A DNA stretch of 64,000 nucleotides. Origin: Phymatolithon calcareum. Its lineage: Eukaryota > Rhodophyta > Florideophyceae > Hapalidiales. Shown piece by piece: positions 34,473-45,858 of the stretch. The stretch spans positions 2,356,001 to 2,420,000 of the forward strand of contig OZ345354.1 of the NCBI GenBank assembly GCA_977006965.1. Reading direction: 5' to 3'. The notes beneath the pieces are model-generated. The model saw only the letters and a program-made list of their open reading frames with translations, ran no database searches and was not told the DNA's origin. Numbering within the stretch: the stretch's first letter is position 1; each line of letters begins with the position of its first letter. Made by a program: the position numbers and the translations under genes.

Positions 34473-36500
34473 TGTCTATGTGAATGGATTTTTCGCTCAA
34501 TTGAGGGAAAAATACCGTCGCATAAACACTCGTGGTGGGTGTCTTTTTTTTAATTTTTGCAAGAGAAAGCTACTAACTGTCAGGCTCGTCAAATGCATCA
34601 CGCCCATGGATGTCTTGAAAATGCTTAGTGAAATAGTTCCTACCAGTCAAAGTGTCACAAATATATGGTGTGGCACTGTCACGCCTATTTCATGATGAGC
34701 ACAAGAGGGTCGTCGTCTTGAATTTCCCAACTCTGCAGTTGTTTTGAACCGCACAAAAAGTCATCATGACATCCACAGTCCTCCTTTTCTTTTTCTTGGG
34801 ATAACCGCTCCCGAATGCAAATGTACGTTCTGTAGCGACTAAACGTCGACGATTATTTCGCGTGGCAAATGCGTTAGCGGTGAGTTGTTCAGGCAGCACT
34901 TGACAATACCTTGACTGCGTCATGTGCTGCTGACCCTCTGGATGGGCACCAGAGAATAAAAGCCATCGAACTATCACGCAAATTTCCAGAAGAGTTTACG
35001 ACCCCTATGAACTATAGTCGCACTTGTTAAAGATTCAGCATTATAGCACTTCTTCCACTCGTCAAGTGCTGTATCTCTCAACTGTTCTCCGGCTAGTGAC
35101 CTCCGTTCCCATGCCAACGGGATATGAACTCATTGACACAAATGAGGTCCGGCGGAGGCAATGCGCGCTTTCTGCGGTCAGTTATGGCATCGACCGAATC
35201 TTGACCGAGCGACCAGCGGTGCTGCGCAGACTATATGTTTCACTTGGTTGCGCACTGAATGAAATTCACTGGAGTTATTCGGCGAACGGCATCTCAGTCT
35301 TTGAAGAAGAAGGAACGAGGAGATAGTTCTTTGGCGTTGTTGTCCTCCAAAACTTGCTCTCGGCGTTGAGCTCAACCCTTGCCATGAGGACAAGTGTTCC
35401 TAGAACCTCAATCCGCTATAGTCTCTTTTTGTCCACTTATTCTCAGCGTACCGGACGCCCAAGCACCAAAACTTTCGCAGGTGGACGTGGGGATACATCT
35501 TTATGACGCAATTGTACTCCGTATGAAGTCCAGTACCATCATTAAATGATGGTATTGGACTTTATAAAACTTTCCTCTCAGTTCTGGAAACTTTGCGCTC
35601 TAACCGGAGATTTCTTATCCGAAAATTTTCGGATAAGAAATCTCCCGTTAGAGTGCGAAGTTTCCAGAACTGAGAGGAAAGTCAAACCCCTATCGGTCCT
35701 ACAGCTTGACGCTCGTACCATGGCTCCCCATGAGCGACAGTATTCGGCTCGCTGTGAGGCGAGACGACATCAAGTTCCTCTTGCGATGGTTGGACCCAAG
35801 AGCCGTTCAAGACGTAGGCGAGAGAGTCTGGAAAAGGGCATCTAGAGCTTGTGAAGGTTTTTTGTCCTTCTGAGGAGCTTCTGATTGCGACTGTGAATAA
35901 CAAACTGGCTTTTCGCGATGAAGATGTGCGAGGATGAGAACTGTAAGCAGTCCTGGGCGGTACCGTGCAATGCTGGTGTTGGCTCGGTTCAAGCTGGTGA
36001 GCTTCTGCAATGCCATTTTAAGTGTCCTCTGCCTTGACGTTTACCAGGTTGGCTGTCTTAACGTTAGTCTTTTTCGGAGGATGCTAAACTAAGACATATT
36101 TTACGCGAAGTGACATGCTCGCGCGACCATTGAGTTTTCCTCGAGTACCTCCTGCATCATACGACGCACCCTTTTTCACTTGGAAAAGACTCCATATTGT
36201 CTGGAGCACTCTGACAAACCGGTTACCGATGCTGTCTTTGTGTGTACGGATGTAACGACGTCTCGGGGCTGGACTTTTTCTCGTGGCATGGCAGGTCTGA
36301 TACTTCTGGGTGATCACTTTAGTTTCGTTGCTAGCGCCGAACGAAGCGATTTTAAGATGGTAGTTGCGGTATTCCGCACGCACTATAAAAGTCCGCCGTT
36401 CCAATAATGGCGCGAATGATTCGTTCAACGTTCTTTTTACTAAATTTTTCGAGCTTTTAAATCGCCCCTCAATTGAGGAGGTTCGGCACATAGACACTAG
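34469..36500 (-). mobile_element. piggyBac-like element, copy D4 (defective, with internal fold-back)
   Basis: The element proper is 34473-36496. The left end is TGTCTATGTGAATGG and the right end inverts to TGTCTATGTGCCG, so they are no longer matched inside the first 10 bases. Transposase pieces are on the reverse strand: 36497-36084 and 36016-35682 (N-terminal half), 35393-35178 (SSFLLLQRLRCRSPNNSSEFH), and 34977-34690 (WLLFSGAHPEGQQHM and NCRVGKFKTTTLLCSS). Hairpins at 35526-35562 and 35569-35682 replace normal internal sequence. Confidence 0.82.
35526..35682. repeat. Adjacent fold-back hairpins inside copy D4
   Basis: 35526-35562 is an 18-base-arm hairpin with a 1-base centre. 35569-35682 has arms of about 55 bases. 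Compared with copy B (14882-14960), the inverted segments copy both flanks of one point, as a template switch would. Confidence 0.85.
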
Positions 36501-36840
36501 AACTACAAATGTGGTGTGTCCAATATAGATCTCTGCTCCGTCGCGAACCAGGTATGACCGAAACCTAAAAAATGGTGGAAGTTTCTACCAAAGCTTGTGC
36601 GGTCCAGTATGGAAACGGCATGGAAATTCTCGTGAATCGATTGCTTACGGACAGATTGAATTGCCTACGCAGCAGTTTCAACGGATAAAACTATTGCGCA
36701 CTCAAAAGCAAACCTGAAAAAACAGAACTTTGAAACTTTTACCTCTTAAAGCGGGCTCGCTCACTCACGACCTCACATGAGATGTCGAACGTTTTGACAT
36801 GGCCGGCACTTACAGATTCTCTAACTGTAGAGGATTTTTG
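36501..36840. other. No recognised gene
   Basis: Short unique stretch between the piggyBac-like array and a LINE fragment. Nothing recognised. Confidence 0.4.
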
Positions 36841-37100
36841 GCATGTAAGAAATGGGAATGAGCATCACGCAGGGTAGCGTGGTCAGTTACGCCTGTGTTG
36901 TCGATCGTTGTAGCGACGTATTCCAGTCGGCGGGTTTCGTGGAGCTCGGACCCCCGCAAGTCTGAATTTGCGTTGGAAGAGGTACGGGGATATTAGAACC
37001 TGGCTTTTTCCTTTTTTGGTATTCCACGTCATGCCATTCTCTCTTGCCCAGCTTGTCGGCCCATCTAGCAGCCACTGCACGCCATCCGAGTTCTAGTTTG
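36840..37100 (-). mobile_element. LINE fragment (RT connection region)
   Basis: The reverse frame 37080-36883 reads MQWLLDGPTSWARENGMTWN, then TKKGKSQVLI. It matches the corresponding part of the LINE at 25200-25060 (EMQWLLDTATRCARENGMTW). It is too short for any function. Confidence 0.75.
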
Positions 37101-37261
37101 TAACTGGAACTTTAGGTAGTTCCAAAACTTTAGTTACCCCACGTGCAGACCATACATGCAATTAATCGCATATCAAGAAAAGAAAAATTCACAACCTGCA
37201 GAATATCGCGGGTTTTTCAATTTTTTTCTTGTTGATAATTGAAAGGTATTTGATGATTATA

Positions 37262-37510
37262 TTTTGAGAGCTCCCAAAGCCTCACCTTGGAGTAGCGGGG
37301 CAGCTCTTGTGATAATCTCTAAGCTAAAATCCTCTGACTACTCAAAACATTCTTGATTCGTAAATCTCTCCCAACAAGAGCTCCTGTGAGTCTCTTGCCC
37401 TCAAACTCAATTTCTGTACTCATCTTCAACGACGCTAGAGTACGTTGCAAGGCGACTATTTCGATCACCGCGGGAATCTCACAGTAGGCACCCAACACTG
37501 ATTTCTCCAA
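37262..37510 (-). mobile_element. LINE 3' fragment
   Basis: The reverse frame encodes VALQRTLASLKMSTEIEFEG, then KRLTGALVGRDLRI, matching 4036-4250 (VALQRAVRSTEMDQETEYE). The following leader GAGCTCCCAAAGCCTCA is also shared. Confidence 0.65.
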
Positions 37511-38042
37511 AGGTGTGCTCGGTTGAATGTTGATAATTGGAGAGGGCTGTCTGCCTTCTATACAGCTGCTCTTCGCCTTCAGAGGACTCCTTTATTGCTC
37601 TATAGAACTACAGACATTTTATGGAAAAGAGGGCGAGCTATAAGTAAACTAGTTACATGCGATATTTCGCATGTAACTTTGTAATCATAGTTGATGTTTT
37701 TATGTTGCTCGACATTCCAACAGGATTTTCAACAAGGACAAAAAATTCAAAAAAGCACATTGTTGCTATCAAAAACGTACATTTTCCTTATATGCGAAAA
37801 ATAGCATGCTCCATGCACGTGGGTTACGGTATTTACCGGCATAGGAGATTTTTTCGGTAGCATCAAGAATCAAAAGCCGATGAAGAAATGACATGCTGTT
37901 GTCATGTTGAATTGCTTTGATCAGGGGAAAGTAAGGCCCGTTCGCTGACCCCCGAACTGTTGAACAGCTGTCTTTTCGCTTGATAGCTGAGATTATGATA
38001 GATTTGATCTGATTGTTGTTTTGGGTTTCTATGATTGTACCG
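37511..38042. other. No recognised gene; one hairpin
   Basis: 37651-37678 is a perfect hairpin with AGTTACATGCGA arms. No coding is supported. Confidence 0.4.
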
Positions 38043-39695
38043 CTAGTGTCTATGTGACGGGAATTTTCCCTCAATTGAGGGGCACTTTTCCCTCAATTGA
38101 GGGAATGAGAATCATTTATTTTTTGCCAACGAAAGCTACTCATTATTAGGCTCATCAAACGCATCAAGCTCATGGATGTGTTCAACATGCTTAGCAAAAC
38201 AGTTTCTACCAGTTGAAGTGCCACATATGTTGATTGCGGCGCCAGCAAGTCCATAACATGATGAGAACACGAGGGTTAATTCCTTGACTTGTCAGACTCT
38301 GCAGTTGTTTTGAACCGCTAAAGTAGTCATCATGCCACTTGTGGCTTACTTTCTATCTTCGGGGGAGTTAAGTGGGTTTCAACACCGCCCTTGGAGCAAA
38401 GAACATCGATGAATATTGCGCGAGGCAAAATGAATCCGGGGGGACATGGCGCCTTGCTGAACGAGCGCCTACCGATACTGTACGGACAACATAGTCCCTT
38501 GTTCACTTGGTTACACCGTGAATGTGACGCACAGGAGGTACTCGGAGAATCTGGCTGTGGTCATCCCACTGTTTGAAAATGAAGGAGCGAGGATATACTT
38601 GTTCCCCATGGAAGACTTCCATAAATCTCTTTGCGCCCAACTCATGAGGACGAGTATTCCGAATATCTTAGCCTCCATTGTTCCTATTCGTTTCAGCTTA
38701 GCGGATGCCAAAGCAAGAATTGTTCGCAGGTGCACTCGGCGAAACATAGTCATGAAGGAATCGTACGGTGTGTGGAACCCGATGCCACCATTCTCGGATA
38801 TAACTTCTCCGTTTATAGTGCGAACTTTCCAGAACTGACCGGGAATCCTTCCCCCAACTGGAGATAGAACTTGGCGCTCGAACCGTGGCACTTCATGAGC
38901 AAATATACTCTGCGCACAGTCTCGTGCAATGATATCAAGCTCCTCTTGCCATTATTTTCACAAGAACCATGCAGGTTGTAGGCGAGAGAGCCCGCAAGAG
39001 GGCGTTCAGAGCTCCTGTTGACTGTATGGTAGGTTTGTGTTGCCTTCTGTCGAGAGTGTGGTTCATACTGAACGGGGAACTCGGCGTTTGGCGAAGAAGA
39101 TGTTCGACCGCGAGTACTGTAAGCCGGCGTTCGAGGTACAGAATTTTGCCTGCTGGGACTCGATACAACCATTCGAGAGGAATGAGCGCCTTCTTCAGCC
39201 TTCCCTGCCTTGACATTAACCATCTTGATAGTCTTAATCTTAGTCTTCTCGATTGGTTTCTGAACAAGGACCCATTTCGAGCGAAGTGACGTGTTCGAGC
39301 GACCCTGATTTCATCAACGTGCACCTCTTGAACAGTGCCGTTAACCTTTTTTGACTTGTAAAAAGCTCCGTATAGTCGGCAGCACTCTGCGAGACTTGTT
39401 AATGATGTTGCTTTGGTGTGTACGGCTGCACCGACCACTCGGCGCGGGTCTTTTTCTCGAGGCATGGCAGATGTGTTTTTTCTGAGTGACCAACAGATTT
39501 TCGTTCCTACCGGCGAACGACGCGGTTTTAAGGTAGTAAAAGGGGTACTCCCCACCAAGAACAAAAGGTCAGCTTTTCGAATCTGGCGCTAAAAAACTGT
39601 TCCGCATTCTTTTCACAAACGTTTTTGAGCTTTTAAATCCACCCTCAATTGAGGGAAATTCCCTCAATTGAGGGTGTTCGTCACATAGACACTAG
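38043..39695 (-). mobile_element. piggyBac-like element, copy F (1645 bp)
   Basis: The element proper is 38047-39691, flanked by CTAG. It is base-for-base collinear with copy D1 at a constant offset of 8839, with only a few substitutions (for example AAGAAG-C/A-TGTTCG and CAATC/CCATC near 39110 and 39220). Its reverse-strand frames are therefore the same (39564-38935, 39223-38813, 38891-38511). It is isolated, not in an array, and the flanks outside CTAG are unrelated beyond a few bases. Confidence 0.88.
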
Positions 39696-40361
39696 GGTTA
39701 CATAGAACCCTCTTTCATGGTAGTTATAATTCGCCCAATTGGACCGTTTGGGACTCTGTTCACTGTGCTAGCAGTCATCTGCCGAGTGTCCCGCCGTCCA
39801 GTTTAGGCAGACGAATCGGAAAAAATTGCTGCTGCACTGCTTGTGCTGCGGCAGCTATCGACGTCCCCACAACCCGAGCGCTGAACAACACTAACAGCGA
39901 CCTGTTCAGCAAGTTTTTATTAGAAAAGTACAGGACAAGCTAAATGTGGGAGGCGGTTATTGGCTAGCAACACGAAGTGATTTTGCCACGTAATGAACGG
40001 AGAGCGATTTTCGTCTGTGCAGCGGTGCGACTAGGTGGCACTGCGAGGCCGCAGCGAGGAAGAAGTCGGACAACTAGCTACGGACAGAAAGGTTCGGTTC
40101 CGGTTTCCGCGAGAGACAGCTGTCCTCTTGGGGTCTTCATGGGCGTTGATGGGACGTTTGGAATTATGCAGTACATTACTGCCTCGTATTCATATGACAC
40201 AACACCACTGAACCCGTTCCACAATCTTCTCCAGAGCTCGCTGCAAAACAGATCAACACTGGGAAATTGATTGCTTTTCACTCAGGACTTACACTTGAAG
40301 TTGCGCGAACATTTTCCGCACCGCATCTGAACCACTGCCTCGGCATCAGCTCTCGGCCAAC

Positions 40362-40785
40362 TGTGGGGTTTGAAACGCACAAGTTGGCACACTGGCTGTG
40401 GTCGGGTTGTTCCCTGGCAAAACGCCGCGGGCGGCGTTTCGCGGTAACATTTATAGAAAAAGAATTGGATCAAAGGGTGACTTGGCAGAATGGAAAATGG
40501 ATCAACGGAAGAATCTGGAAGCCGCTTCGCGGCTTCCGTAGCCCGCCGCCACTGTAATACTTACAGTATAAGCACCTGTATGTAGTGTAAAGAAGCTGTA
40601 AGCAGAGGTTCTAGGCTTTGCCCTTGGTGATCCTTCATGGTGTAAGTACGTATCGCAACCTACAGTACTGTAATGACTTTAGTGCTATTTATAAGGGCTT
40701 GCCGTAAATGCAAACTGTAATAACAATTTGAAGGGAGCTAGTTTTATAAGAAATGGAGATTATGATAGTGGCCTTAGACGCCACA
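40362..40785 (-). repeat. Solo LTR, family X, copy 1 (TSD CCAAC)
   Basis: Starts TGTGGGG and ends GCCACA, with CCAAC at 40357-40361 and 40786-40790. The right arm of the host element shows the empty site GGCCAACCCAGTG at about 43022-43034 (inverse). The reverse orientation is inferred from a CTATAAA box at 40456-40450. No internal retroelement remains. Confidence 0.9.
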
Positions 40786-41025
40786 CCAACCCAGTGCAGC
40801 AGTCGTCCGATGCGTCCGACGTGCTTTCATATCCTTCATTTGCACAACAGGAAATGCCTCTTGTTGCGCCCACCTAGTGTCACCCACAGCACGTGCGCAC
40901 ACAATCTTCACCGTCCACATGAGCATGCTGTCTCTCTGCGTTCAAAATCGGTCAATTATTTGACTAATGATACTTTCAAGCTATGCAACTGGTTTCACGT
41001 CAAAAGAAAGAAGAACACAGTGAGT

Positions 41026-42099
41026 ATGAGTGCAAAGAAGGGAGAACTTGTGCGCCGAATTTTAGCGTGGTGCAAGCCGTTTCTCTCTCCCATCGCTGGC
41101 GCAGTTTCAAAAATCTTCCCAGGAATGCCTGGTACTGGAGATGGTTCGCTGGAGGTAGAGACAGACCCTCTCAGTGGAAACGATATTTTGCGCTTATCGC
41201 GCGTATTAGTCGACCTCGGAAACGAAAACATTGTTCACCGCATTTTCTATGTTTCCAATCGCGTAATTCTCGATGAGGCTCATAGACAGGGCATCTCCCC
41301 TGTGAACAGTGGCTGGGAACAAGTTCGTTCAATTTTCAACAATCCAGAGTTCCGTCCGGCACACAATCGCCCCAATGATGAACGCTTGCTAATTTTGATC
41401 CAGCCGAGCTGGTGTCAAAGAGAGGTATAGACATTGTGAAGCGCGACATAGGGACAGCGCATAATGAGTTTGCAAAGATTTGCGAAACATGGAAGGCAAG
41501 TGGCCAGATTGACCCTGACAAATTCCCCAATTTCCTTCACGGCCAGACGGTTTACCTCTACCTCTTTGCAATATTGCGCCAATTACCCCTTTTATGGAGC
41601 TATTTCGCGCGAGATTTAATTATCGGTACCGGTATCAAGACAGATATCTTCGTGCCACTACCGCATAAGCGGGCAGCGTGCTCGTTTGGAACACAGAAAA
41701 AGAAAATACGACTGAATGCAAGCGATTCAGCTCTCGTGGTTTCCTTGGCGTTTGAACTGCAAAGAACGTCACAATCGGAAAAAAGAGATTCGTTCTGGAG
41801 ACCTCGAACTACGAAAAGAAAGATCGGAGATCGAGAAAGCGCAACAAAGGGAACGATCGGAGATGGCGAAGGAGAGGCACGAACTGAGCCTGCAATATGA
41901 CCGTACTGCATATTTTTAAAGCGCTGTGCAAGCTGAAAATGACATTTTCGAGATGCTAATCAGTGCGGAGAGTGCTTTGGAGAGGTCGAGTTCGAATCTC
42001 TCCTATATATTTCAAGAATAGGTTTCAGGCCTAAGAGAAAGTTTAAAACAGGCAAGACTACTCCGTGAAAGGCTGGCTAGATATTTGGAGTCAAATTAG
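41026..42099 (+). pseudogene. Unknown protein with hydrophobic N-terminus and coiled coil
   Basis: From ATG at 41026 the frame starts MSAKKGELVRRILAWCKPFL, followed by a Gly/Pro-rich segment and a helical region (NDILRLSRVLVDLGNENIVH). Near 41396 a single-base shift moves the coding to another frame (FDPAELVSKRGIDIVKRDIG, then HNEFAKICETWKASGQ). A further shift at about 41790 gives a charged coiled coil (RKERSEIEKAQQRERSEMAK) and an end at TAG 42097, with one extra stop at 42018. The upstream methionine at 40753 lies in the solo LTR and is unlikely. The family is not recognised. It could be cargo or an accessory protein of the inverted-repeat element. Confidence 0.5.
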
Positions 42100-42179
42100 A
42101 TAATAGTCAGCTCACGTTCACGTAAACGTTTTGGTTTCCCTTCAATAACTTCTATCAGAGAAACGTGAACAATGGGGTA

Positions 42180-42830
42180 TTTTGAGGCTGGCCTTGGCCG
42201 CGACCATTAGTTGGGACGATCGCCCAACTGCTGATGTTGTACCTGTACGTCTTCTCGCAAAATTGAAGATATTGCTTCCAAAAGAATTATTCGTAGGGCC
42301 AGTCTCGCGTCCAATGTACATTGCGTCACCACTGTTGCGGCGGTGCGTGTTATTGCACAGGCGATGCGCGTATTAAAGACTCAGATTCGCAAGAGTAACT
42401 TCTCCGTTCGCAAAGAGAGTGTCAAATCCTTGCATCAGTGCCTCCCTAAGCTTCTTTTTATCCGCCATTGCGCATCATGGACACGGCAGATGCCACGGAA
42501 CTTCCCTGAAAAGTTCTGTGCGTGTCTCTACGGTTCACATTCGCAAACTGCCACAACTCTCATCGCATCCCGTTGCGATGCTCCAGTGCGTACGCTAATA
42601 ATTGCACACGAGCACGAACTTCTTCCAATGCCATACAGAGGGAGTGCTGCAAGATCGCAAAATTCTTGGCAAACGGCTCCACGGCGATGCCATTGAATCT
42701 ATCCACTGCCGCTAACATCGCATACCAGCCAATGTTGGCACCGACATCGACGAGCACCGCATATTTCGCAGGATATTCGAGTGCGGCGATTATTTTGCGC
42801 GACTTTGTTACGTTTCAATGACAGGCGCTT
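42180..42830 (-). pseudogene. FkbM-type methyltransferase fragment
   Basis: The reverse frame 42815-42560 reads YAVLVDVGANIGWYAMLAA, GIAVEPFAKNFAILQHSL and VQLLAYALEHRNGM. The first is the SAM-binding motif I (DVGANIG), the second the acidic loop with conserved EP, the third the strand before the Gly. These match FkbM-family O-methyltransferases. Downstream the frame breaks repeatedly, and the C-terminal lMKiDvEG motif is not found. It probably represents a host gene piece carried by the inverted-repeat element. The family usually methylates sugars or lipids; here no activity is expected. Confidence 0.7.
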
Positions 42831-43359
42831 TGGATGGCGGCAGACTCAATGCCAGAGTCGAGATGCGTGGCCCACAGTGGCAGATATCATGCTCATGTGT
42901 TCTGTGAAGATTGTGTGCGCACGTGCTGTGGGTGACAGTAGGTGGGCGCAACAAGAGGCATTTCCTGTTGTGCAAATGAAGGATATGAAAGCACGTCGGG
43001 CACGTCGGACGGTTGCTGCACTGGGTTGGCCGACAGCTGATGCCGACTCAGTGGTTCAGACGCGGTGCGGAGAATGAGTAAGAGACAGTAATGTATTGCA
43101 ATATTCCAAAAGTCTCAACAAGGTCCATGAAGACCCCAAGAGGGCAGCTGCCTCTCGCGGAACCGGGAATCGAATCTTTCTGTCCGTAGCGAGTTGTCCG
43201 ACTTCTTCCTCGCCGCGGCCTCGCAGTGCCACCGAGTCGCACCGCTGCACAGACCAAAATCGCTCTCTGTCCATTACGTGGCAAAATCACTCCGTGTTGC
43301 TAGCCAATAACAGTCTCCCACATGTAGCTTGTCCTGTAATTTTCTAAAAACATCTTGCC

Positions 43360-44260
43360 TAATAAGGGGAGGGGTCCACGAACGGGCCTAAGACGGGAGG
43401 AAAGCAAAGCGTATAACAACCGAATTTTGTATAAAAACAACGGGGCGCTTTATTTGAAACTACTGACTCGCGTCAAAAAAATTTGAAACCTGATTTACTG
43501 TCCAAAATGAACGCGCATATTTTCCGCGGTGAATGCCAGGAGGGCTAATGATCGCGGGTCCAGTTTGTAGTCAAAAATATCGACCAAACAGCAAGATTAG
43601 GAATAGGAACATCTTCTGCATGTAAGAGGGATATTGTGCCAGTACAGTCAATCGTCGTTAAATGGATGACCAATGTGGAACGACTTGATATCCAGCAAAC
43701 TGAGGATATTCTAGAAGTGAATTTGAAACATAAGTCTGAGGACACACGTATACAGCGGAGGAACGTGGTGCCCTACACATTCCGCCAACTGAAGTTGGAC
43801 AAAGAGCGCATTCTTGCAGGCGCAATGCTCGCTTCACATCGCCGAGCGGCACGGCCAACGCGGAGGAGAAGTGCACGAACTCACCTTAATAACGGGTGCG
43901 GCGCTGGAGTAAATATTGTAAACGGGGTCCGGGTGAGTTCTTTTCACTTGCAACGAATCCACCTCGAGCATTAGCACCGCTCTGGCATCGACTTTTTCAC
44001 CACCCTCGAGGCTCCAGGCATACCGGTATAACCGAAGTTAGAGTTGACATTATTCCGCGCTTTTTTTTACCTCGATAAGCGATTTACCTCCACTTTGAGC
44101 TCGACGTTTTTACGGAAAAACTTGTCGCGCATGGGGACCCAGGACTCTGTTCTGACGGCGTTAATATCGCCTTGCTCCACGACAGAGTGCCAACGGCCAG
44201 ATATAGTTGGATTAGGCGTTTCTTGGCATGAGATGGAGTAAATTGATGGGATGTGCCGGT
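43360..44260 (+). other. Possible transposon-derived stretch, unrecognised
   Basis: The forward frame 43636-43974 (KWMTNVERLDIQQTEDILEV) is open for 113 codons without any motif I know. It may be the upstream part of the pogo-type fragment that follows, but this is only proximity. Confidence 0.25.
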
Positions 44261-44263
44261 AGA

Positions 44264-44611
44264 TACCGACATTAAATTTTATCCAAAACCTCCACAATCG
44301 CGATGACGATGAACCATATGTCGAGGAGGTTTCGATCCAGAACCTGGTTGATCAGGCGGTAGACATAATAGATAAGAGCGTTGACGAAACCAACGCGCTG
44401 GATGTACACCGTGATGAGTACGAATACGTCAATCTGCCTACCATTGACAAGCAACTCAAAGCATTGTCAATCACGAAGTGGATTCTTCAAGATGAACAAT
44501 GTGCCGATCGCGCGGCAGTGCGCGCAGTGGTTCGTGCCCAAATGCATACGCGGCGCATGAAGATTGTTTCTACTAAACAGCGGCGAATTACTGTTTTTTT
44601 CATTAGAAAAT
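44264..44611 (+). pseudogene. pogo/Tigger-type transposase C-terminus
   Basis: An open forward frame without start codon contains NLVDQAVDIIDKSVDE, LKALSITKWILQDEQCADRA and MKIVSTKQRRITVFFIRK at its end. The closing K-Q-R-R-I-T-x-F-F pattern is the usual tail of pogo/Tigger (DDE_1) transposases, where it fits a PCNA-interacting-type motif. The catalytic part is absent. It may derive from the same broad family as the transposase at 52965-54531, but codon use differs: this copy is AT-richer. Confidence 0.55.
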
Positions 44612-45840
44612 AATGAGGTGGAATAAAGACAGGTGAACTGTACCCCACACGTGTACAAGTGGACAACATACGCAGTGCGTCGCTATCAAAATATTAAACA
44701 ATTTTCAATCATGTGCCGTGGCCAGGGTCTGGGAAATTATTCTCGAGTCGAGTATTCCACACACCTTAAAAATCTTTAAATTTAGTCGTATCCTATATCC
44801 GTTCATCTACTTCATGTTCGTGAAAGTGAGGATATTCTGATTTCGAGGGTCCATTTATGGAGGATTGACTGTAGTTTCGAAACGCTCGAGGAGCACAACA
44901 CACAAACTGTTGGCTTATACATACAGTGCATACATACAGGCCTAACATATATACAATATAGCGCCCTCAACCGCACAGTGTACGACACAGAGGGGATTCT
45001 CGTCCCCATTTCGGGAGCTGTAAGTGGACAGAATCATAATTTTTTGTAGAAGTTGAATCATATCGCTAAGAAGGTCGTGCCAATCCATGAAGACACGAAT
45101 GCGTCTTCAATTTCGCAGCTAACTCCCACGAAGATCTCACTCACCTTTCTTTGGCAACGGTGGACGGAAGGTTCCGGCGTGTTTGTGCACTAAAATAATG
45201 TTCTACGAAAGCGTCTCATCGCTGTGCTCAAATCTATGCGACACGTTTTTGCTCTCGCCATCACGATTCGGCGCTTAGTCTGTTTTGATTGTGCTGCTGG
45301 GCGCACAGTTCAAGGTCGAACAAAACGAAGAAATACCAAAATTGAAACGGAAGGCATCTACAGAGGCATCCCGCGTCATCTTTTCATCTTGGGCCTTTCA
45401 TACCAAACGCAGCGCTGCTTGTTGTCAACTGTGAAGCAATTTCATATGCACGAACACCCATCTGCCACTGACCGCTTCGCACCATACCCACGACGAGGGC
45501 CACGCAGTCCGCATGAACACGTTTTTTGTCTGTTAGTGCGGCGGAAAATGTACAAGGAGACCCCTCGAAGCGACGACATTCTTACCGTACTATCCATCTC
45601 TGCAGTGCAAAAACGGCAAACGCAACTCTCATCATCTCCTTCGCAACACTGGTGGACCATTTTAAGATAAGACCAAGATCTGCGCGTGTTCAACGATTTT
45701 ACCCACACCACCGGAAACTGCTGATCTCTCGAAACAACGGGTACAGGCTCAACTCAGGAAACGGAAATTGAAGCGTTATTTCTTGGCTTTGCGCGTGATG
45801 ACATTTTGGCAGCCGTATAGATTGGTTTTACAGCTCTACT
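44612..45840. other. No confidently recognised gene
   Basis: The forward frame 45224-45670 is open for 148 codons but shows no motif. It might be an N-terminal part of the Sel1-repeat protein that follows. I do not assign it. Confidence 0.3.
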
Positions 45841-45858
45841 TGTGGATGTTTTCCGCGA

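Larger units (their letters stand above)
39910..43357. mobile_element. Long-terminal-inverted-repeat element with captured genes
   Basis: 39910-40178 is inverted at 43357-43097, and 40310-40361 plus 40786-40920 is inverted at 43085-42902. The outer ends read CAAG...AGAAAA-TACAGGACAAGC. The arms total about 450 bases apart from a solo LTR (40362-40785) and a 120-base insertion in the left arm. Between the arms lie a forward coiled-coil gene and a reverse FkbM-type methyltransferase fragment. No transposase is present. Long arms with gene pieces inside recall Mutator-type or fold-back carriers, but the superfamily is not determined. I could not find a convincing target duplication. Confidence 0.8.

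Noticed and set aside
29221-39675. Recurring CCCTCAATTGAGGG palindromes looked like CRISPR repeats
   Set aside because: They occur only in pairs near transposon ends, without regular spacers, in a eukaryotic setting.
41975-42000. B-box-like GGTCGAGTTCGAATCTC with a short stem, as in a tRNA T-arm
   Set aside because: It lies in the coiled-coil reading frame, and no A box or acceptor stem lies at the right distance.
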